Shown in pieces: positions 59,116 through 64,000 of a stretch of DNA of 64,000 nucleotides. The position numbers and the translations under genes are program-made. Positions within the stretch are counted from its first letter, which is position 1. Each line of letters begins with the position of its first letter. The notes beneath the pieces are model-generated. The model was not told the origin of the DNA. It made no database searches and saw nothing but the letters and a program-made list of their open reading frames with translations. Source of the stretch: Anaspis maculata (lineage: Eukaryota > Arthropoda > Insecta > Coleoptera > Scraptiidae); contig OX421964.1 of assembly GCA_949128115.1 (NCBI GenBank), positions 2,790,001 through 2,854,000 on the forward strand. Direction: 5' to 3'.

Positions 59116-59797
59116 ATCATAACTGTAGCTTGTTATAACGTTTTCTGGTCACTTATGTGCCGAAATTGGATGAATCTAGAATGGTTCAACTAGTTACTCC
59201 AACTTTGGTTGGAATTTAGAAACTTATGATAGAAAAAATCGAATTCGAAAAAGTGACTACTTCAATTTTTTGAAGAGTGTATTCAAAAAATGCTTACAGT
59301 TGACAAATTGTGACAACCAAACCAATTGCACGACGCTAGTTTCGACAGATATTTTCAAATCCGCAGCACCCTTGACCAAGATTATATTATGATTTTTAAG
59401 GATTAAGGATTCTGAACAAAATTTCGTTCACGTTTTCCCCAGTTCTTAAATCTGCCTGCCGATAGATATCTACTGGTCACTTATTTTCGCCCTCGCCCCT
59501 TTTTCCCTTTTCGCGTCAGACTGGGCTTCCTAAATACTACCCTGGCACGTTCATGCTGCCTGCGAAACCTCATGGCGCAGAGCGCCTGGCTCTTTGAAAG
59601 AAAATCGAAATTATAAAGAACTCTTTGAGAAACCCTTCGGGACGTATTGAGTGAGATTTATGCCCTTGTTCCTTGCCTTGCCTTCTACCGGTGCGAATAT
59701 GCGTATACAAAGTAGTTCAAGAACGCGCCGCCGGTTTTGTCTTCTTGTTCATGCTCAAGTACCGGTAAATTCGTGCCAAAGTCGCGCATACACCTTA
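59116..59797. other. Unique sequence, no gene supported
   Basis: No ORF of note and no repeat. GC rises at 59480-59760. Confidence 0.5.
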
Positions 59798-61322
59798 TAG
59801 GCCAGGCGGTAGGTCATTCTGGATAGAAAAAATTCCGACCAAAGCTTTTATGGTGTCAAACTCTTCGTAAGGTCAGTAGGTATCTACCACTGAGTTTCCG
59901 CCCAAAAACGAGTTGTGCTGATTCCTCCACATCTGCCCAAAGGTAAAAGATGTCTTGAAGGTGCAAAAAGACCTATCAAACCCCCGTACTTTTTCATTTT
60001 ATTTACCTCAATGCAAACGTACAACTCTAACGCAAACATTGGAAGCATTTGTCATCATCTCTGTGCCAGTCTTACTGTTGAAAAAAAAGATCTCTTTGTG
60101 CGGGTCAGATAAATCACATTTAATTGTTTTTCCACACAAAAAAACGATGGAGCAACATGTATTTTGGATGTTTTCTAATAACTTGTACTTACTGAACCCA
60201 TTCATGGCGTTAAAATTTCAATAACAGCATTTTTGAAGATGTTGCCCGCTAAGAAGTGGATAATTTTTACCCGCCTGTTCAGCGGCAGTTTTTTCAATTT
60301 TGCCAAACACCGTTCTCGGAAATTTTATAGGGAATGACAAGCTGGAACTGTTTTCTAATGATATTATATCTGGCTTAACTGCGGCACGCTTTTTGAAAGT
60401 GTAGGAAACTGATTTCTTTCGAGCGGTTCTATTTTACCCGCGTGCGGCCATGCCTACTTGACATAGACCGGACTGATTACACAAGCTTGGAAATGTACTC
60501 TCTTCCAGCTTTGAATCACGACCATTAATGATAAAATAACGTATGATTTCTTCATGAATCAATGTACAAAGTCTCAATAATAATGGTCGCGTTTTAAAGA
60601 TGGAGAAGAGTACATTTCCAAGCTCGTGTAATCAGTCCGGTCTATGTCAAGTAGGCACGGCCGCACACGGGTGAAACAGGACCTCTCGAAAAGAAAACAG
60701 TTTTTTAGACTTTCAAGTGCGTGCCGCGGTTAAGCCAGGCACGATATCGTTGGAGGAGAGTTTGAGCTTTTCATTTCTTATAAAACTGCCGGAAACGGTG
60801 TTTGGTAAAATTGGAAAAATTGCTGCTGAACAGGCGGGTAAAAATTAGTAACTTTTTTGCTGGCAACATCTTCAAAAATGCTGTTATTGAAATTTTAGTG
60901 CCATAGATGGGCTCAGTGAGTACAAGTTATTAGAAAACATCCAAAATACATGTTGCGCCATCGTTTTCTTGTGTAAAAAAAACAATTAAATGTGATTTAT
61001 CTGATCCGCACAAAGAAATCTTTTTTTCAACAGTAAGACTGGCACAGAGATGATGACAGATGCTTTCAGTGGTTGCGTAAGAGTTGTATGTTTGCATTTA
61101 GGCAAATATAACAAAGAAGTAGGAAGGTTTAACAGGTCTTTTAGCACTTTCGAGGCATCCTTTACCTTCGCGCAGATGTGGAGGAATCAGCACAACTCGT
61201 TTTTGGGCGGAAACTCAGTGGTAGATAACTACTGACCTTACGAAGAGTTTGACATCATAAAAGCTTTGGTCGGAGTTTTTTCCAGATTGTAGTGATTTTA
61301 CCGACATACCGCCTGGCCTATT
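59798..61322. mobile_element. 1.5-kb foldback element
   Basis: TAGGCCAGGCGGTA at 59798 mirrors the right end TACCGCCTGGCCTA at 61322. The arms of about 735 bp pair with few mismatches over their whole length (for example ACAGCATTTTTGAAGATGTTG at 60222 and its mirror at 60867). The loop at about 60530-60600 is short. Flanks read ...TATA and TATT..., so a TA target is likely. No protein is encoded: the frames on the arms are mirror artefacts. Confidence 0.92.
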
Positions 61323-61399
61323 AATACGATAGTCTTTTGTATTATGTCACTAATATCATAATTATAGTAATACACGAAAAAGCTTTGTTTATATGTTAT

Positions 61400-61520
61400 T
61401 ATGTAAATTATTGCGGTTATTTCACACTTACTTTCATGTTGTTTTTTTTTTTTTGTTGCAGGTAAGCTTGCCCGGCTTCTGCGAAAACTGAAAGGAAAAG
61501 TATAGACGAAAACGCATGCG
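61400..61520 (+). promoter_or_regulatory. Candidate ratchet point (recursive splice site) with short downstream exon
   Basis: A pyrimidine run of more than 25 bases ending in GTTGCAG (CAG at 61459-61461) is joined to GTAAGC at 61462. A further donor GTAAGG at 61521 would close a 59-nt exon. This is the same arrangement as at 30953, 30.5 kb upstream on the same strand. Confidence 0.5.
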
Positions 61521-62929
61521 GTAAGGTAAATTGACGTACGGAAAAGTCGTATATAGCTTTATCTTTTGTTTGTAATAATAATTATTTGCAATTAAGTGAG
61601 TGCTTGGTAATGATTCACCACGAAAGCCGCACACGCGGAAAATTGTACCTGTAGGTACATTTACGATAATATTATGTGGGACTGCGTCCTTGAAGAATTT
61701 CACTTTTTTCAATTATTGCATAACGTTTGCATCGACCAAAGACTAACGTAGCAATTAAATGCGTTAGTTTTCCGAGTTATTAAAGGGAAATTTGATCGAT
61801 TGCGGTTTATAGTGTAAGGTGTAGATTTCCTGTACTGAATATAAAGAAAGTAAATATGAATAGATGTGTACCTGAGTACTTGTTACACTTTCTTGGCTTA
61901 TGTGTGGCTGGCATAGTGGCGCCCGGTAGCGCTGATGTTATAGCGAAGGGGTGATTTGCATTTAAATTTAAAATTCTAAACGGCATGGCTGCAGGCGAGG
62001 GAGTACTGGAAATTATTATTATTATCATTAAAATGGTAATAATTTTATTTTTGATGAAAATTTGAATATGGCGTGAAACTAGCTGCGTGAAAGAGCATTT
62101 AATAGTGATGGAAATATAATTTTTTTATGCTGTGGCTACTACACTGAATCCTAATAAAGATTCAAATATTGATTTTTATTTATTATAAGGCAGTTAGACT
62201 TTGAAAGTATAGGGAATACGCTGCAAGAGAAAGGATAAAATTAACACGAGATTTCAGCTACTCGGGCCTTAGACGAAAAGCTGCAAGAATTCTTTTCCCA
62301 CGACCACTCATAAAAGTGACATTTTCTACATGCTCTTGACTGTTTATAAGTACCAAATATCAAACAAGTGTCATACTCTCGCTACTTGATTATCTGGACA
62401 TTTTTCAAATCTATTACCTGCGAAACTGACATTTTCCAGCTTTAATGCCAGGTCAGATGACCGGATCATACCTGACCCAACCTGACCTGACCTGACCTGA
62501 CCTGACCTGACCAATTAATGACATTCCAAACATTATAGAAAATATCATTTCCTACAACTTTGAACCTAAAAATTTTTTGTATCTGAAACGATCCTCAGCG
62601 TTTAAAAGAAAAGGAAAAATGACCGGTTTTGGGGTTTTTTTTTCATCACTTTTCGTTTTCAATACACATTGTACCCACTATTTCGAAGAAATTCTGATTT
62701 TACACAACAATAATATCAATTAAAAAAATTGATTTTGAACAAACGAAACAATTTCTTCAGCTACTTCAACTGCAACTAGGTTTAGACTTCTTTTAGTCTG
62801 AAATTTTAACAAAGGATTTGAATTCAGAGTTGGAATTTGGTCGGAAATGACAAGGGAACTTGTTGTGTCACCTATGGACAAGTAAAGAAAAACATGCACC
62901 TTGTCGCTTTTCGCTGTCTTACGGTTCAA
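61521..62929. other. Unique sequence with a (CTGAC)n tract
   Basis: No gene is supported. A run of about six CTGAC units lies at 62480-62512 with looser copies just before. Confidence 0.5.
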
Positions 62930-63640
62930 ATGAAGCCCGGTTCACACAAAACAAGCAATAATTAACTGTCTAATGCTTTGCAAAATGTTTCAATAAAAAA
63001 TCCGCTTATTGCTTGCAATAAAGCTTAATTTAGAGGCGAGAAAATTGACATAACGCTTTCAACAAGTGCCGCTGAGATAATTTCACATTACAAATAAAGT
63101 TCAGTTTACACGACGGGACAAGTGATGACGAGCTGCTTGATGCTTTAAGCAATATGCCATTGGAAGATGCGCTTGTCGCTTGCAAGTATAAAGCTCAATT
63201 TAGATGCGAGAAAATGATGCAAACATAACGCTTCCAACAAGGGCCGCAGGGATGATCTTATAATACAGATGAAGCTCAGTTTACACGACAGGACAAGTAA
63301 TGACGAGCTGCTTGATGGTTCCAGCAATATGTCATTGGAAAACTCGCTTGTCACTTGCAAGTCGTGTGTAGCGCGTTCATCAGCAAGTCACCCAGTCAAA
63401 ATCTTGGACATAAATAAAGCTCAGTTTACACGAGACAAACGATGACGAAATGCCTGAAGTTCAAGGCGTAATGTTTTGAGGAATCAGTTTGTCGCTTGCA
63501 AGAATAAAGCTCAGTTTAGACGCGAGAAAGTTGATGTGATTATAACGCTTCCAACAAGTGTCATGGCAATGAAGTTTGATCGGTTGTAACTGAGACACCC
63601 TGTAGAAGTATAGATCAGTTTACACAAAACGAGTGATTAT
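62930..63640. repeat. Degenerate tandem repeat, 145-195 bp
   Basis: AGCTCAGTTTACACGA and variants recur at 63099, 63273, 63418 and 63611; AGCTCAATTTAGATGCGAGAAAA and GCTTGTCGCTTGCAAG recur between them. About four to five diverged copies. Confidence 0.8.
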
Positions 63641-63775
63641 AAATTGTCGTATCTATCTCAGTCGTTTCAGTAAAATAATATGAATTTAAGGATAATTCAA
63701 ATCCAATCATACAAATCCCAAGTTTTATTAGAATCAAAAAAGTCATTTATATCTGAAATTATCTCTTATGCAAAA

Positions 63776-64000
63776 AACTGCCACTCGTAGGTATTCTTCC
63801 TTTTTTTTTTTGGCCAACATTCATATTTTTTGGTCTCTGAAGTTTACAGCGTCGAAATTATGGATTACTCGAAATCAGAAATTCTCACAGGAATGCGCTC
63901 AGAAATTTTGTGAATATTTCGAGAAATCCAACAGGAATCTTCAAAAATCCTTAGAAATTCTCCAAAATACTCGTATCATCCAAAGTTCTCAGGAATCTAT
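63776..64000 (+). repeat. Family A array start with shared terminus, forward
   Basis: AACTGCCACTCGTAGGTATT ... ATTATGGATTACTCGAAATC is the mirror of the terminus at 25605-25708. Typical AGAAATYCC words follow and run off the right edge. Confidence 0.85.

Noticed and set aside
59915..61235. Frames of 61-89 codons at both ends of the hairpin
   Set aside because: Mirror images of each other on the two arms, without motifs.

Overview
The window is nuclear DNA of an insect-like arthropod. It is AT-rich and intron-dominated, with spliced coding exons, many LINE remnants, Tc1/mariner debris, foldback elements and two satellites. Nothing bacterial or viral is visible. I cannot name the species. The TE spectrum (LINE tails of short microsatellites, a LINE with a restriction-like endonuclease, palindromes ending in ACAGGGTGTT) would suit a beetle or a hemipteran, but that is only an impression.

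Layout. 1-1715 is the end of a 184-bp satellite. 2054-5051 (-) is the 3' coding exon, about 1 kb of codons more than 990 long, of a large low-complexity protein. An upstream exon of the same gene lies at 25924-26376 (-). The two are separated by one 20.9-kb intron and their splice phases agree. A third, weaker exon is proposed at 31540-31727 (-). The big intron is filled by a long-period degenerate repeat (family A, units of about 2.0-2.35 kb, forward at 5.4-13.1 kb and reversed at 16.7-25.7 kb). Into it have inserted a nested foldback element, two ACAGGGTGTT palindromes, two 5'-truncated LINEs and a nearly complete LINE with a restriction-like endonuclease (19.3-22.5 kb).

From 27.2 to 37 kb there are two further degenerate arrays (B and C) with palindromes between and beside them. 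38.96-43.25 kb is a 170-bp satellite of about 25 copies, most carrying ATGCAAAT. 43.4-51.9 kb is a degenerate tandem repeat whose core resembles the CTCF consensus. 53.6-59.1 kb holds three dead transposon relics, the largest an almost full-length APE-type LINE. 59.8-61.3 kb is a 1.5-kb hairpin. The window ends inside a new family A array.

The most unexpected signal is on the + strand: a plausible 81-nt coding exon at 16003-16083, followed by two sites (30953/30954 and 61461/61462) where a pyrimidine tract and CAG are joined directly to GTAAGC, each with another donor 59-73 nt further on. That is the architecture of recursive splicing (ratchet points) known from very long insect introns. If correct, a + strand gene with an intron of more than 45 kb is interleaved antisense to the - strand gene, and most of the repeats lie in introns of one or both. 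This is inference from sequence alone.
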